Source of the DNA: Fulvimarina sp040239565
GTDB taxonomy: Bacteria; Pseudomonadota; Alphaproteobacteria; Rhizobiales; Rhizobiaceae
Assembly (NCBI RefSeq): GCF_040239565.1
Contig: NZ_JBEHWS010000002.1
Location: forward strand, 248,001 to 312,000
Reading direction: 5' to 3'
DNA length: 64,000 nt
Shown here: one piece after another, positions 46,082-55,696 of the stretch
Layout: every line of letters begins with the position of its first letter
How positions within the stretch are numbered: position 1 is the first letter of the stretch
Made by a program: the position numbers and the translations under genes
Notes under the pieces: model-generated
Databases searched by the model: none
What the model saw: the letters and a program-made list of their open reading frames with translations, nothing else
Told to the model about the DNA's origin: nothing

Positions 46082-47479
46082 TTAAAAAGCGCCGCACTTT
46101 GCGAAAGCGGGCGAAAGATCGTCCTGCACGGTAAATGCATCGTATTCAGCCGCCCGCGATCCCGCTTCTAAGACTTGCGCTGACGGCGCGTCGAGAACGG
46201 TGCGCAACCAGAAATTGGACATCATCGACGGATCGCGCAGAGCTTCGAGCCGGTCCTTCCGCGGATAGCTTTTAGCGAAGGTCTCAGGGCTCATGCGGTG
46301 ATGCTTGTAGGGGTTCACCGCACCGCCAGCGTCGACAGTAATCCGGTCGAGTTCTGCGAGCAGCTTCAGCGTCTTCTCGCCCCGGTCGGGGAAGTCGAGG
46401 GTCAGGGTGTAGCCCGGCCGCGGGAAAGAGTTCAGCCCCGGGCTTTCGATCGCTCCAAAGCGCTTGAGCACGGTCAGAAAGGAGCCCTGGCCGTGGGCAT
46501 GAGCGCATTCGATGAGTGCACGAACGCCATCGCGACCGGCTTCGTCCGGCAACACGCCTTGATGCTGGCAGAGGCCGCGCGGGCCGTAGAGCCGGTTCCA
46601 GTGCCCCACCCTGTCAAGCGGAAAGAAGAAGCCGTCGAAGGGTACAGTGCGCGCGTGCGTGCCAGCCTTCGCCTTGCGAAAATAGGTTTCGTTGAAAGCC
46701 TTCAGCGCCGGCCCCATGAGCGGGCTGACCGGCGGCGTGAACGGCACGCTGGCGATCGGCGGGCGGCTCGATCCGGTTTTAGACCCGGCTTCGGAATGAT
46801 CGCCGCAGATCAGATGCCCACGGCCGAAATGCCGGCCCTTCCCAAGCGAGTCGATCCAGGCGACGGCATATTCGTGCCGCGCGTCGGCGTCCTCGGCGAG
46901 GTCGAAATATTCGTCCAGCCGGTCGAACCGTGTCGTCGTCTCGACGATATCGGAGGAGGCAACAGGCATCAGCAGCAGCGTCGCTTCCTCGATGAGCCCC
47001 GTAAGCCCCATCCCTGAGATTGTCGCGGCGAAGAGGTCGGCGTTCTCGCTGCGCGAGCAGACCAGCCGCCCGCGATCGGAGCGCTTGAGAACGATCTCCT
47101 CGACATGGCAGCCGAAGGTACCGCGACGATGATGGTTCTTGCCGTGAATATCGTTGGCGATCGCGCCGCCCACCGTGACGAACTGCGTGCCCGGCAGAAC
47201 CGGCGGAAACCAGCCCATGGGCGCGACATAGGCGATCACGGCTGACAGAAGCACGCCCGCCTCGCAGCGCAGAACACCTGTTTCACGATCGAAGGAGAGG
47301 ATGCGATCCGCCCTGCGGGTCTCGATCATTGCGCCGCCGGACAGAAGGCAGCTGTCGCCGTAGGATCGGCCATTCCCGAAAGGTAGCGTGGTGATGGCGG
47401 CGGAAGGAAAATCAGCCGGAGCGATCGCGGTCGCCTCCCGCGCCACCGAGCCGCCCCAGCTTCGGAAGCGCTCAGACAT
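46082..47479 (-). CDS. DprE1-like FAD-dependent decaprenylphosphoryl-ribose 2'-oxidase homologue
   Basis: The 465-residue protein has a VAO-type FAD domain. Its segment GGAIANDIHGKNHH (residues 104-117) and the following TFGCHV are the signature of mycobacterial DprE1, and GMGLTGLIEEATL and EYAVAWIDS also match. DprE1 oxidises decaprenyl-phosphoryl-ribose at C2' on the way to arabinose. The start at 47479 overlaps the HAD-UbiA gene by 8 bases; a GTG at 47488 is an alternative. Confidence 0.88.
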   Translation of the reverse strand: MSERFRSWGGSVAREATAIAPADFPSAAITTLPFGNGRSYGDSCLLSGGAMIETRRADRILSFDRETGVLRCEAGVLLSAVIAYVAPMGWFPPVLPGTQFVTVGGAIANDIHGKNHHRRGTFGCHVEEIVLKRSDRGRLVCSRSENADLFAATISGMGLTGLIEEATLLLMPVASSDIVETTTRFDRLDEYFDLAEDADARHEYAVAWIDSLGKGRHFGRGHLICGDHSEAGSKTGSSRPPIASVPFTPPVSPLMGPALKAFNETYFRKAKAGTHARTVPFDGFFFPLDRVGHWNRLYGPRGLCQHQGVLPDEAGRDGVRALIECAHAHGQGSFLTVLKRFGAIESPGLNSFPRPGYTLTLDFPDRGEKTLKLLAELDRITVDAGGAVNPYKHHRMSPETFAKSYPRKDRLEALRDPSMMSNFWLRTVLDAPSAQVLEAGSRAAEYDAFTVQDDLSPAFAKCGAF

Positions 47480-48908
47480 AAATGGCACCGATGAACATGA
47501 GGCCGCCGAGACCCATCATCAGCTGCGAGCGCCAGTCCTGCAGGATAAAGACGACCGGATCCTCGTGCATCTGGTCGCGCCGGGCGAGAATCCAGATGCG
47601 CGAGATGATGTAGAGGACGAGCGGGCAGAGCGGCCAGACGAGATAGGGAATGTCGTAATGGGCCGCGACTTCCGGGCTGTTGATGTAGAGCGCCAGAACG
47701 AGAACCGCCGCGAAGCCCGAGGACATTCCCATCTGGCCGATCGTTTCGAGATCGGCGTCCACATAGCCTCGGCCCGTCGTCGAACGATCAGCGCCTTTGC
47801 CGTGGTCCTGAAGCTCGGTGTAGCGCTTCACGAGGGCGAGCGAGAGGAAGAAGAAGATCGAGAAGGAGAGCAGCCAGAACGAGGTGCCCACGCCGGTGGC
47901 TTCTGCACCGGCGATGATGCGGGTCGTGTATAGGAAGGCGAGCGTCATCACATCGATCAGGAGCATGCGCTTCAACGCGACGGAATAGGCGGTCGTCGCG
48001 GCCATATAGACGGCGAGGACGATCGCGTACTCGGCCGGCAGGAGAGCCGCTGCCCCACAGGAAAGCGCTATCAGGCCGAGCGCCATCTTGAGCCCGGTCG
48101 GGATGCTCAGCCGGCCGCTCGCGAAGGGCCGGTTCCGCTTGGTCTTATGGCGGCGATCGGCTTCGAGATCGAGAAGATCATTGACGATATAGACCGATGA
48201 CGCAGCCGCCGAGAAGCTGATGAAGGCAAGCATTGCCCCCAAAATGATCTCGAGGTTGAGGAATTCGTGTGTCAGAACCATCGGCACGAAGACGAGGACG
48301 TTCTTCGACCATTGGTGGGGCCGCAGCGCCTTGATCGCTGCTTTCAGGCGTCCCTTTTCATGATCGATACGCGCCGAGCCGGTTCGCTTCTGCCATTTGT
48401 CGGCCGCTGCATCGGGCGCGACGACAGTCGCTTCGGCCGCATTCTCAAGAAGGCAGATGTCTTCGTGGGAGTTTCCGAAATAGTCGTAGCCGTCCACGCC
48501 CGCCTCGGCCTCGATCCGGTCGAGCTTGCGGGTGGCGGTGAGATTGATCTCGTCGTTCGAGGCCATCACCGCATCGAAGAGCCCGAGATGGGTCGCAACC
48601 GCGTATGCGAGCCGCTCGTTCGAACCGGTGGCAAGCACGATCCGCCGGCCCTTGGCTTTCAGCGAGCGGAGCTCGTCGAGCACTTCCTGCCGGTAGGGCA
48701 ACGCGCTCGCATCGAAGCTGACATTGCGCGCGAGTTCGGCTTTCAGCCGTGCCTTGCCCTGGCGCATCCAGAGCGGAACCTTCGCAAGAAGCTTCGGATC
48801 TTGCCGAGCGGCCAGGAAGAGCGTTTCCCAAAGAAGGTCGCTATGGATGAGGGTTCCGTCGAGATCGACGTAAACCGTGCGTTCCGTCTGGGGTACTCTT
48901 GCGTCCAC
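47472..48908 (-). CDS. HAD phosphatase-UbiA prenyltransferase fusion (polyprenyl-phosphate phosphoribosyl transferase-like)
   Basis: This 478-residue fusion has an N-terminal HAD domain with D15-x-D17-G-T, ATGSNE near 93-98 and GNSHED at 145-150, all catalytic motifs intact. A C-terminal UbiA domain with about eight helices carries the Asp-rich motif NDLLDLEADRRHKTKRNRP at 243-261. The UbiA part resembles mycobacterial Rv3806c and Azorhizobium NoeC, which move phosphoribose from PRPP to polyprenyl phosphate. The HAD part could then remove the 5-phosphate. It is the first gene of the operon. Confidence 0.9.
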   Translation of the reverse strand: MDARVPQTERTVYVDLDGTLIHSDLLWETLFLAARQDPKLLAKVPLWMRQGKARLKAELARNVSFDASALPYRQEVLDELRSLKAKGRRIVLATGSNERLAYAVATHLGLFDAVMASNDEINLTATRKLDRIEAEAGVDGYDYFGNSHEDICLLENAAEATVVAPDAAADKWQKRTGSARIDHEKGRLKAAIKALRPHQWSKNVLVFVPMVLTHEFLNLEIILGAMLAFISFSAAASSVYIVNDLLDLEADRRHKTKRNRPFASGRLSIPTGLKMALGLIALSCGAAALLPAEYAIVLAVYMAATTAYSVALKRMLLIDVMTLAFLYTTRIIAGAEATGVGTSFWLLSFSIFFFLSLALVKRYTELQDHGKGADRSTTGRGYVDADLETIGQMGMSSGFAAVLVLALYINSPEVAAHYDIPYLVWPLCPLVLYIISRIWILARRDQMHEDPVVFILQDWRSQLMMGLGGLMFIGAIYV

Positions 48909-49240
48909 TGTCCAAGCCTCCGCCTCGGCATCACTGCCGGTTCGATGGCCTGTTTTAGGAAGATGCCGTTTTGAAACCTTTACTCAAAGGCATTCAGTGA
49001 CTGCTTTCCGGCCAGACGGTTAACGGAATATGGCCGTCGAAACTGCAATCGATCTGATCCAAGCCGGAAGCGCTATCCGGTTCATTGCTTCATCAATGGC
49101 GCGCCGTCGGCGCATTTCGTTGCAGCTGTTCCGCGGCTGCCCAGTCCGGCCAGCCTGCCCTACGCACGATCTTAGGACAACATCTGGTGTCTGCGGCATG
49201 CCAAGGTTGTCGCCATGCCTGATGTTCGCTGACTTACTGA
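48909..49240. other. 332-base intergenic region upstream of the HAD-UbiA operon
   Basis: The region should hold the operon promoter reading left. A rightward frame starting at 49030 runs into the antisense of the ferredoxin reductase gene, is Arg/Pro-rich and looks spurious. No RNA gene or strong hairpin was recognised. Confidence 0.45.
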
Positions 49241-50062
49241 TCAGTCCACGAACGCCCGCTCGACGACGTAGGTACCCGGGGCATTGTTGGCACCCTCCTC
49301 GAATCCGCGCTCCTGAAGCAGCTTCTCGGTGTCCTTCAGCATTGCCATCGAACCGCAGATCATGGCGCGATCGTTCGCCGGGTCGAGCGGCGCGATGCCG
49401 AGATCGGTAAAGAGCTTGCCGTTCTCGATGAGCTTGGTGACGCGATCTCCAACAACTTCGCCCTTCTGGGTGGCAGTCGCATGGAAGAAAAGCTCCTTCT
49501 CGCCGACGACTTCCTGCATCAATTCGTCGGTCTTCATGTGATCGACAAGCTGGCGGCCATATTCGAGTTCGGCGTCCTCGCGGCAGGTCTGGGTGAGGAT
49601 CACCTGATCGAACTTCTCATAGGTCTCCGGATCACGGATGACAGAGGCGAAGGGTGCGATGCCGGTGCCGGTCGAGAACAGGAAGAGCCGCTTGCCTGGA
49701 ATCAGCGCATCATGAACGAGCGTTCCCGTCGGCTTCTTGCGCATGAGGACCGTGTCGCCGTCTTTGATCTTCTGGAGATGTTCTGTCAGCGGGCCGCCGG
49801 GCACCTTGATCGAGAAGAACTCGAGCTCTTCGTCCCAAGCGGGCGAAGCGATCGAATAAGCGCGATAGACAGGCTTTTCGGCGTTCGGCAGGCCGATCAT
49901 GACGAATTCGCCCGAGCGGAAGCGAAAGCTCTGCGGCCGCGTCATGCGGAAGGCGAACAGCCGATCCGTATAATGCGTGACCGAGGTGACGGTCTCGGCG
50001 AAGACGTTCGCCGGGATCGGGAAGCTTTCGGTCTCGGCGGTCTTTTCAGCGACGGAACTCAT
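49241..50062 (-). CDS. fpr: ferredoxin--NADP reductase
   Basis: The 273-residue flavoprotein has the FAD-binding RSGEFVMIGLP and RAYSIASP blocks and the NADP-binding LFSTGTGIAPFASVIRDP. The subclass matches bacterial Fpr, which exchanges electrons between NADPH and ferredoxin or flavodoxin and is often induced by oxidative stress. The start at 50062 follows GAAGGACCGAGA. A longer frame upstream was rejected. Confidence 0.93.
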   Translation of the reverse strand: MSSVAEKTAETESFPIPANVFAETVTSVTHYTDRLFAFRMTRPQSFRFRSGEFVMIGLPNAEKPVYRAYSIASPAWDEELEFFSIKVPGGPLTEHLQKIKDGDTVLMRKKPTGTLVHDALIPGKRLFLFSTGTGIAPFASVIRDPETYEKFDQVILTQTCREDAELEYGRQLVDHMKTDELMQEVVGEKELFFHATATQKGEVVGDRVTKLIENGKLFTDLGIAPLDPANDRAMICGSMAMLKDTEKLLQERGFEEGANNAPGTYVVERAFVD

Positions 50063-50313
50063 TCTCGGTCCTTCTCGGCAGCTTGCGGAGAAGAGCGACG
50101 CGCTGCTGCCCGATAAAAGCCAGCGACCATCGCTTCGAATTCTCCGCGGGATATCACGGTTGCACCCGGCTGCTCGGAGCCTGAAGGCGCGATCGTCGGG
50201 GAACATAGGGACAAATCGTGCGCTTCGCAGCCGCAAAACGTCCTATTGTTTCGCTGCGGCCCAAATGATTTTTTCTCAAATCGCGCAAATTGGAGGCGCG
50301 AGCCGCGTAAGGC

Positions 50314-50820
50314 TCAAAAGAACGGGCTCGTCGACACCCAGTATCCGACGACCACCAGCGAGACGATCGGCAGGAGCATCTGCAACGGACGCAGCTTTGC
50401 GAAATAGAGCGGTGCTCGGCCCTTTTTGGCGCTGATTGGATCAAGGACAGCCAGTGCCAGATAGCCGATGAGTTCGAGACCGACGGCATAGAGCGGATAG
50501 GCCCAGACGACCGAGAGGATCGCCGCAAAGCCGGTAACGAAGAGAAGCAGCATCATCGCTAGCTGGGTCGCCTTCGGTCCGCCCGGCTGGCGGAAGCTGA
50601 CGCCGCGCCGCACACCGGAAAGAAAGGTCAGTATCGCGGCACCCCAGAGAAGGGTGAAGTTCAACGTCAGAAAGGCCCAGTTGTCCGGCAGGACGAAAAG
50701 ACCGGCGGCCCCGGCGACGATCGGCAGCATGGCGAGATAAGCGAAGAAAAGCCCGTCGGAGGGGATATCCGCCGGTTCCTCGGCGACGATTTTGCGAGTC
50801 TCGGAAGCTGATTGTGTCAT
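50314..50820 (-). CDS. DUF3429 membrane protein
   Basis: The 168-residue protein has four to five membrane segments and the family blocks LTFLSGVRRGVSF and YFAKLRPLQMLLPIVSL of DUF3429. Its function is unknown. It is a lone gene, divergent from a periplasmic binding protein gene. Confidence 0.85.
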   Translation of the reverse strand: MTQSASETRKIVAEEPADIPSDGLFFAYLAMLPIVAGAAGLFVLPDNWAFLTLNFTLLWGAAILTFLSGVRRGVSFRQPGGPKATQLAMMLLLFVTGFAAILSVVWAYPLYAVGLELIGYLALAVLDPISAKKGRAPLYFAKLRPLQMLLPIVSLVVVGYWVSTSPFF

Positions 50821-50954
50821 TTGCCTTTGCCTTCGATGTCCTGACCGGTCAAACCGGCATCCGCAACGCGTCCGGTGCGCCGATGTTCGCGGAATCGTTT
50901 CCGTGCCGCCAACGGCCCGTTCCCTGACCGTTCTTCAGAGTCTATGGTCTTGCC

Positions 50955-52031
50955 ATGCCTATGCCCATGCTTCGGATCGCCGCTCTTCTTGGTTACGCGC
51001 TCGTCGTGGGAACGCCGGCTTTTGCCCAGACCGAGGAGGTGATCGGCGTTGCAGCGCCGCTCTCCGGTTCGAATGCTCTTCTCGGTGAGCAGATCGTCAA
51101 CGGCGCGCAAGCCGCGAGGAACGGCAAATTCGCGCTCGCCCCGGCCGACACGGAATGTACGCCGGAAGGGGGCGAAGCGGCCGCGCGGCTCTTTGCCGAG
51201 GAGGAAGCGCGCATCGTCGTCGGCTTTCTTTGCACCGAATCACTGCTCGCCGCCCTTCCAATCCTCACCGAAGCCGGCATACCCGTGATCGATGTCGGCG
51301 TGCGCGCGAACCGGATCACCGACAACCGCGAGGATACCGGCCATCTCGTCTGGCGGCTTGCGCCACGCTCGGATGCCGAAGCGCGGGCAATTGCTGACAC
51401 CATCGCCGAGCGCTGGCGCAACGAGCCCTTCGGCCTGATCGAGGACGGTTCCATTGCCAATCGTGGGCTTGTCGATACGGTCCGTCGTCTGGTCGCGCAG
51501 CAGGGACTGGAGCCGGCCGCGACGGACAATTATCGGCCAGCTGAGGAAAAGCAGTTCGGCCTCGTGCGCCGTCTCGCCCGCACCGGCGTCACACGCTTCT
51601 TCATCGCCGGCGACCGCCCTGACATCGCGGTGATCGCGCGGGACGCGGCCGAACTTGATCTCGACCTCCAGATCATCGGCGGCGAGAGCCTGCTCGACGA
51701 AACGAGCGTCGATCAGCCTTTGGCCGAAGGCATCGTCGCTCTCGCTCCACCTTACACTTACGGCCCAACGGAGGCAGAGGGATCGAGTGAAGCTGCTCTT
51801 TCGGGCTACGGCGGCATCGCCCATGCCGCAGTCGAGATTGCGATGAACACACTGGAACAGGCCAACGGCTCGGGGCGCTCGCTCGCCGAGGTGCTGAACG
51901 AGGAAAGCTTCGAGACCGTGATCGGCAGTGTCGACTTCGACGAAAAGGGCGACGCGCAGGCAATGTCCTACCACGCGCTCCGATGGTCGGGCGATGAATT
52001 CGTTTCCGATGCTGGAGCGACCGGCGAATGA
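50955..52031 (+). CDS. LivK/AmiC-like periplasmic solute-binding protein
   Basis: The 358-residue protein has a signal peptide ending GTPAFAQ and the two-lobed type I periplasmic-binding fold, opening VIGVAAPLSGSNALLGEQIVNGAQ as in branched-chain amino acid binding proteins. Cysteines lie in DTECTPEG and GFLCTESL and may form a disulfide. No permease or ATPase gene is adjacent. It overlaps the P1 peptidase gene by 4 bases. Starts at 50955, 50961 and 50967 are all possible. Confidence 0.88.
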   Translation: MPMPMLRIAALLGYALVVGTPAFAQTEEVIGVAAPLSGSNALLGEQIVNGAQAARNGKFALAPADTECTPEGGEAAARLFAEEEARIVVGFLCTESLLAALPILTEAGIPVIDVGVRANRITDNREDTGHLVWRLAPRSDAEARAIADTIAERWRNEPFGLIEDGSIANRGLVDTVRRLVAQQGLEPAATDNYRPAEEKQFGLVRRLARTGVTRFFIAGDRPDIAVIARDAAELDLDLQIIGGESLLDETSVDQPLAEGIVALAPPYTYGPTEAEGSSEAALSGYGGIAHAAVEIAMNTLEQANGSGRSLAEVLNEESFETVIGSVDFDEKGDAQAMSYHALRWSGDEFVSDAGATGE

Positions 52032-53020
52032 TCCCGTGGAGGGCCGGCGCACGCAACGATCTCACCGACGTTGAAGGGCTGAGCGTCGGCCAGGCTGAGG
52101 ATGTCCAGCTCTTCAGCGGCACTTCTGTCGTCGTCTTCGACGAACCCGCTGTCGCCTCAGTTTCGATCCTCGGAGGGGCACCCGGCACGCGCGAGACCAA
52201 TCTTCTCGATCCGGAAAATCTCGTCGGCGGCGTCGATGCGCTGGTCCTGTCCGGCGGCTCGGCTTTCGGCCTCGATGCCGCAAGCGGCGTCCAGGCCCGT
52301 CTTCGCGAACAAGGCCGAGGCTTTGCCGTCGGCCCCGCACGTGTGCCGATCGTGCCGGCCGCGATCCTGTTCGATCTCCTAAACGGTGGTGACAAGAACT
52401 GGGGCCGCTTTCCCCCCTATCGCTATCTTGGATACGAAGCGGCGGCGAAGGCAAACCGCGATCCGGTCGCTCTCGGGCGCCACGGCGCGGGCTTAGGTGC
52501 GAGAACGGCCCGACTGCGCGGCGGGACCGGGAGCGCCTCCTGCGTCCTCTCCTCCGGGATCACCGTGGGTGCCATGGTTGCGGTGAACGCGGTTGGCTCG
52601 CCGACCGTCGGAACGGGCCGGCATTTCTGGGCCTCACCCTTCGAAATCGATCAAGAATTTGGCGGCTATGGCCTCCCCTCGCCCATGCCGGATGATGCCA
52701 GGGAGCCATTCTCGAAGATTCATGCGGCGGAAGGCGCCAACACCACGATCGGCATCCTTGTGACCGATGCAGCGCTCGACAAAGCGAGCTGCAAGCGCCT
52801 CGCCGTCGCTGGGCAGGACGGTTTCGTGCGCTCGATTTGGCCGTCCCACACAGATTTCGACGGCGATCTCGTCTTCGCTGCGGCAACCAGCCGCCGCGAC
52901 GGACCTGGCACTTCGGCGGACCGCATCGAGCTGATGGCAGCTGCTACCTCCGTCATGGCCCGCGCGGTGGCGCGGGGTGTCTATGAGGCCAATCGCGACC
53001 TGTTCGCAGCAGACAGCTGA
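52028..53020 (+). CDS. P1 family (DmpA-like) peptidase
   Basis: The 330-residue Ntn-hydrolase-like protein has the family blocks RNDLTDVEGLSVGQAED, LVLSGGSAFGLDAASGV, SGITVGAMVAVNAVG and GANTTIGILVTDAALDK; the last contains the likely self-processed Thr nucleophile. DmpA relatives are aminopeptidases or amidases that act on D-amino acid or beta-peptides. It is translationally coupled to a solute-binding protein gene, which suggests use of an imported peptide or amide. Confidence 0.9.
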   Translation: MIPWRAGARNDLTDVEGLSVGQAEDVQLFSGTSVVVFDEPAVASVSILGGAPGTRETNLLDPENLVGGVDALVLSGGSAFGLDAASGVQARLREQGRGFAVGPARVPIVPAAILFDLLNGGDKNWGRFPPYRYLGYEAAAKANRDPVALGRHGAGLGARTARLRGGTGSASCVLSSGITVGAMVAVNAVGSPTVGTGRHFWASPFEIDQEFGGYGLPSPMPDDAREPFSKIHAAEGANTTIGILVTDAALDKASCKRLAVAGQDGFVRSIWPSHTDFDGDLVFAAATSRRDGPGTSADRIELMAAATSVMARAVARGVYEANRDLFAADS

Positions 53021-53028
53021 GGTGCGCC

Positions 53029-53844
53029 TCAGCCGTTGCCCTTGAAGCCCGGATAGAGCGTCATCCCGCCATCGGCGAAGATCGTCTGGCCGGTGACGTA
53101 GTCGGCCGCGTCCGACACGAGCCAGGCGACCACCCGGCCGATATCTTCCGGATCACCGATCCGGCCATAGGGAATGAGGTCGAGAATCGCCTTGCGGTCT
53201 TCCTCGGTCTTTCTCGCGCTCTCATTGATCGCCGTCGCGATTGCACCGGGCGCGACCGCGTTGACGCGAATCTTCTCCGACGCCGTTTCCTGCGCGAGCG
53301 ATTCCATCAGCAACTTCAGCCCGCCCTTGGCCGCAGCGTAATTGGCGTGGAACGCCCAGGGTATCTTCTGGTGAACGGAGGAATCAAAGACGAGTTTTCC
53401 GAGCGCCCGCGAGACATCCTCCCGCATGCCCTTCTTGCGAAACCGCTTGATCGCCTCGCGCCCGACCAGAAATCCGCCACTCAGGATGACCGAGCTTGTC
53501 TTGTTCCAATCTTCGAGCGTCATGTCCCCGATTGCAGCGTCAGCCTGAAGGCCCGCATTGGAAAAGACGATATCGATCGGCCCGAACTCTTCTTCCGCGC
53601 GATCGAAGAGCGCGACGGTATCGTCTTCCTTCGAGACATCGGCTTGAACCGCGATTGCCTCGGCGCCGGAGGCACGCAGTTCGTCGCGAAGGCTTTTCGC
53701 CGCGTCCTCGCTGCCGCGATAGTTGATGACGACGTTCGCACCGGCCTCGCTGAGAACCCTGACGGTCGCGGCTCCGATGCCCGACGAACCGCCGGTGACG
53801 ATGGCCGTCTGGCCCTTGAGGGAGAGAAGATCAAAATAGCCCAT
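53029..53844 (-). CDS. short-chain dehydrogenase (glucose 1-dehydrogenase-like)
   Basis: The 271-residue classical SDR has the cofactor motif TGGSSGIGAA, SNAGLQ, a catalytic Tyr/Lys in NYAAAKGG and a C-terminus with GQTIFADGGMTL. It resembles glucose 1-dehydrogenases but the true substrate is unknown. It overlaps the upstream GH15 gene by 14 bases, so a glucose-releasing enzyme and a glucose-oxidising one would be made together. Confidence 0.9.
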   Translation of the reverse strand: MGYFDLLSLKGQTAIVTGGSSGIGAATVRVLSEAGANVVINYRGSEDAAKSLRDELRASGAEAIAVQADVSKEDDTVALFDRAEEEFGPIDIVFSNAGLQADAAIGDMTLEDWNKTSSVILSGGFLVGREAIKRFRKKGMREDVSRALGKLVFDSSVHQKIPWAFHANYAAAKGGLKLLMESLAQETASEKIRVNAVAPGAIATAINESARKTEEDRKAILDLIPYGRIGDPEDIGRVVAWLVSDAADYVTGQTIFADGGMTLYPGFKGNG

Positions 53845-55696
53845 CGGGGTCTTCCAGCATGTTGAATTCGAAATAGTGGGGATCCTGGCGGTCGCCGTTG
53901 AGGGACCTGTCGAGCCAGATCGCCGCCGAGATCAGCGACAGATGCGTCAGCGCCTGCGGGAAGTTCCCGAGATGGTCACCGGCGGAGGAGAGTTCCTCTG
54001 AATAAAGCCCGAGATGATTGGCATAGGTATGCAGCTTCTCGAACAGAAGACGCGCCTCGGCGACGTAGCCGGTCCGCGCTAATGCCTCGACATACCAGAA
54101 CGAGCAGATCGTGAACGCGCCCTCCTCGCCGTCCAGCCCGTCGTCGTTCTCCGCGCAGTTCTTGTAGCGGTAGACGAGACAGTCGTGGACGAGTTCGCGC
54201 CGTACTGCCTTCAGCGTGGACGTCCACATCGGATCGCGCGGGTTGATGAACTTCACGAGCGGCATCAGGAGGACGACGGCGTCGAGCGTTTTCGAGCCCT
54301 TGAACTGGGTGAACGCCCCGATCTCGGGGTCCCAGAAATCCTCCAGAATGCTCTTCTGGATCGTGTCGCGTTCGCGGCGCCATTCATCGATATTGGCTGG
54401 CAGAGATTCGTCGAACGCCATGCGCAGCGCGCGATCGAGGGCGACCCAGCACATGAGGCGCGAGGAGAGATACTCCTGGGGTTCACCCCTGCTCTCCCAG
54501 ATTCCCTTATCCTTGCGCCGCCAGTTATCGCAGACCCAATCCATCATGCGCGCAAGCTTGATCCACACCGAATAGGCTGGCTTCCCCCGCGCCTTGGTCG
54601 AGATGTAAACGGCGTCCATGAACTCGCCGTAGATGTCGAGCTGGAGCTGGGAATAGGCTTCGTTGCCGATCCGAACCGGCCGGGCTCCTGTATAGCCGGA
54701 GAAGTGATCGAGCTGTGTCTCGGTCAGTTCGGCCCGACCATCCATCCCGTACATGATCTGGAGGCCCTGGGCTCCGTCCTCGACGGCCCGCTCCATCAGG
54801 AAATGGATGAAGTTCTCAGCCTCGTCGTAATAGCCGAGCCGCGAGAGACTATAGAGCGTGAAGGCCGCGTCCCGCACCCAGCAGTAACGGTAGTCCCAGT
54901 TGCGCTCCCCACCCGGAACCTCCGGCAGGCCGAAGGTTGCGGCAGCCGCAATCGAACCATGGTCGTAGGAGGTGAGAAGCTTGAGGGTCAGCGCCGAGCG
55001 CACGACGAGTTCGCGCCAGAACGACGGATAATTCCCGCGATTGACCCATTTGTGCCAGTAGTCGCGGGTCTCTTTGAACTCGCGCGCAACATAGCTGCTG
55101 TCGACTGGCGGACTGTCCTTCCGATTGGGGCAGAGTACGATGTAGGCGCCCTCCCCCTCATCGAGCGTGATGCGCGCCGTCACCCGACCATCGCGGATAT
55201 CCACGGGAAAGGACGCATAGACTGAGATCGGATCGACCTCGTCGTTCCAGCTGACGGAGAGCCCACCTTCGATCGGCTCGATGATCGGGTCGACACGGCC
55301 ATAATCCGGGCGCGGCGTTATATCGAGTTCAAATTCGACCGCGTCCGTGATCGCCTTGGCACGGCGGATGATCCGGCCGGTACCATCCATCGGCATGAAG
55401 TCGCAGACCTCACCGATCCCGCTTTCATCGAGAAAACGGGTGATCAGGATGTTCGTGTCCGGCAGATACATCTGCCGTGTATTGGGTTCGCCCTCACCGG
55501 CTATGGCGGCGAAACGAAACGAGCCACCCCGCTCGGCATCAAGGATCGATGCAAAGAGTGTCGGCGAGTCGATGTCAGGATGACAAAAGAAGGTGATCGT
55601 CCCGTCATCGGCCACCAGCGCCGCCGTTCGCATATCCCCGATGACGCCATGGCGCGATATTGGATGCCTGATGTCGGTCTTCGAAACTATGCCCAT
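53831..55696 (-). CDS. glycoside hydrolase family 15 (glucoamylase/trehalase-like)
   Basis: The 621-residue protein has an N-terminal trehalase-like beta domain (HPISRHGVIGDMRTAALV) and a C-terminal (alpha/alpha)6 barrel with NWDYRYCWVRDAAFT and DGLDGEEGAFTICSFW, which carries the probable general base Glu. No signal peptide is present, so it acts in the cytosol, probably on trehalose, maltose or glycogen-like glucans. It is the first gene of a pair with an SDR. Confidence 0.92.
   Translation of the reverse strand: MGIVSKTDIRHPISRHGVIGDMRTAALVADDGTITFFCHPDIDSPTLFASILDAERGGSFRFAAIAGEGEPNTRQMYLPDTNILITRFLDESGIGEVCDFMPMDGTGRIIRRAKAITDAVEFELDITPRPDYGRVDPIIEPIEGGLSVSWNDEVDPISVYASFPVDIRDGRVTARITLDEGEGAYIVLCPNRKDSPPVDSSYVAREFKETRDYWHKWVNRGNYPSFWRELVVRSALTLKLLTSYDHGSIAAAATFGLPEVPGGERNWDYRYCWVRDAAFTLYSLSRLGYYDEAENFIHFLMERAVEDGAQGLQIMYGMDGRAELTETQLDHFSGYTGARPVRIGNEAYSQLQLDIYGEFMDAVYISTKARGKPAYSVWIKLARMMDWVCDNWRRKDKGIWESRGEPQEYLSSRLMCWVALDRALRMAFDESLPANIDEWRRERDTIQKSILEDFWDPEIGAFTQFKGSKTLDAVVLLMPLVKFINPRDPMWTSTLKAVRRELVHDCLVYRYKNCAENDDGLDGEEGAFTICSFWYVEALARTGYVAEARLLFEKLHTYANHLGLYSEELSSAGDHLGNFPQALTHLSLISAAIWLDRSLNGDRQDPHYFEFNMLEDPDGLF

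Noticed and set aside
49030..49410. Short rightward frame before ferredoxin reductase
   Set aside because: Its second half is antisense to fpr, it is Arg/Pro-rich, and no family resemblance was seen.
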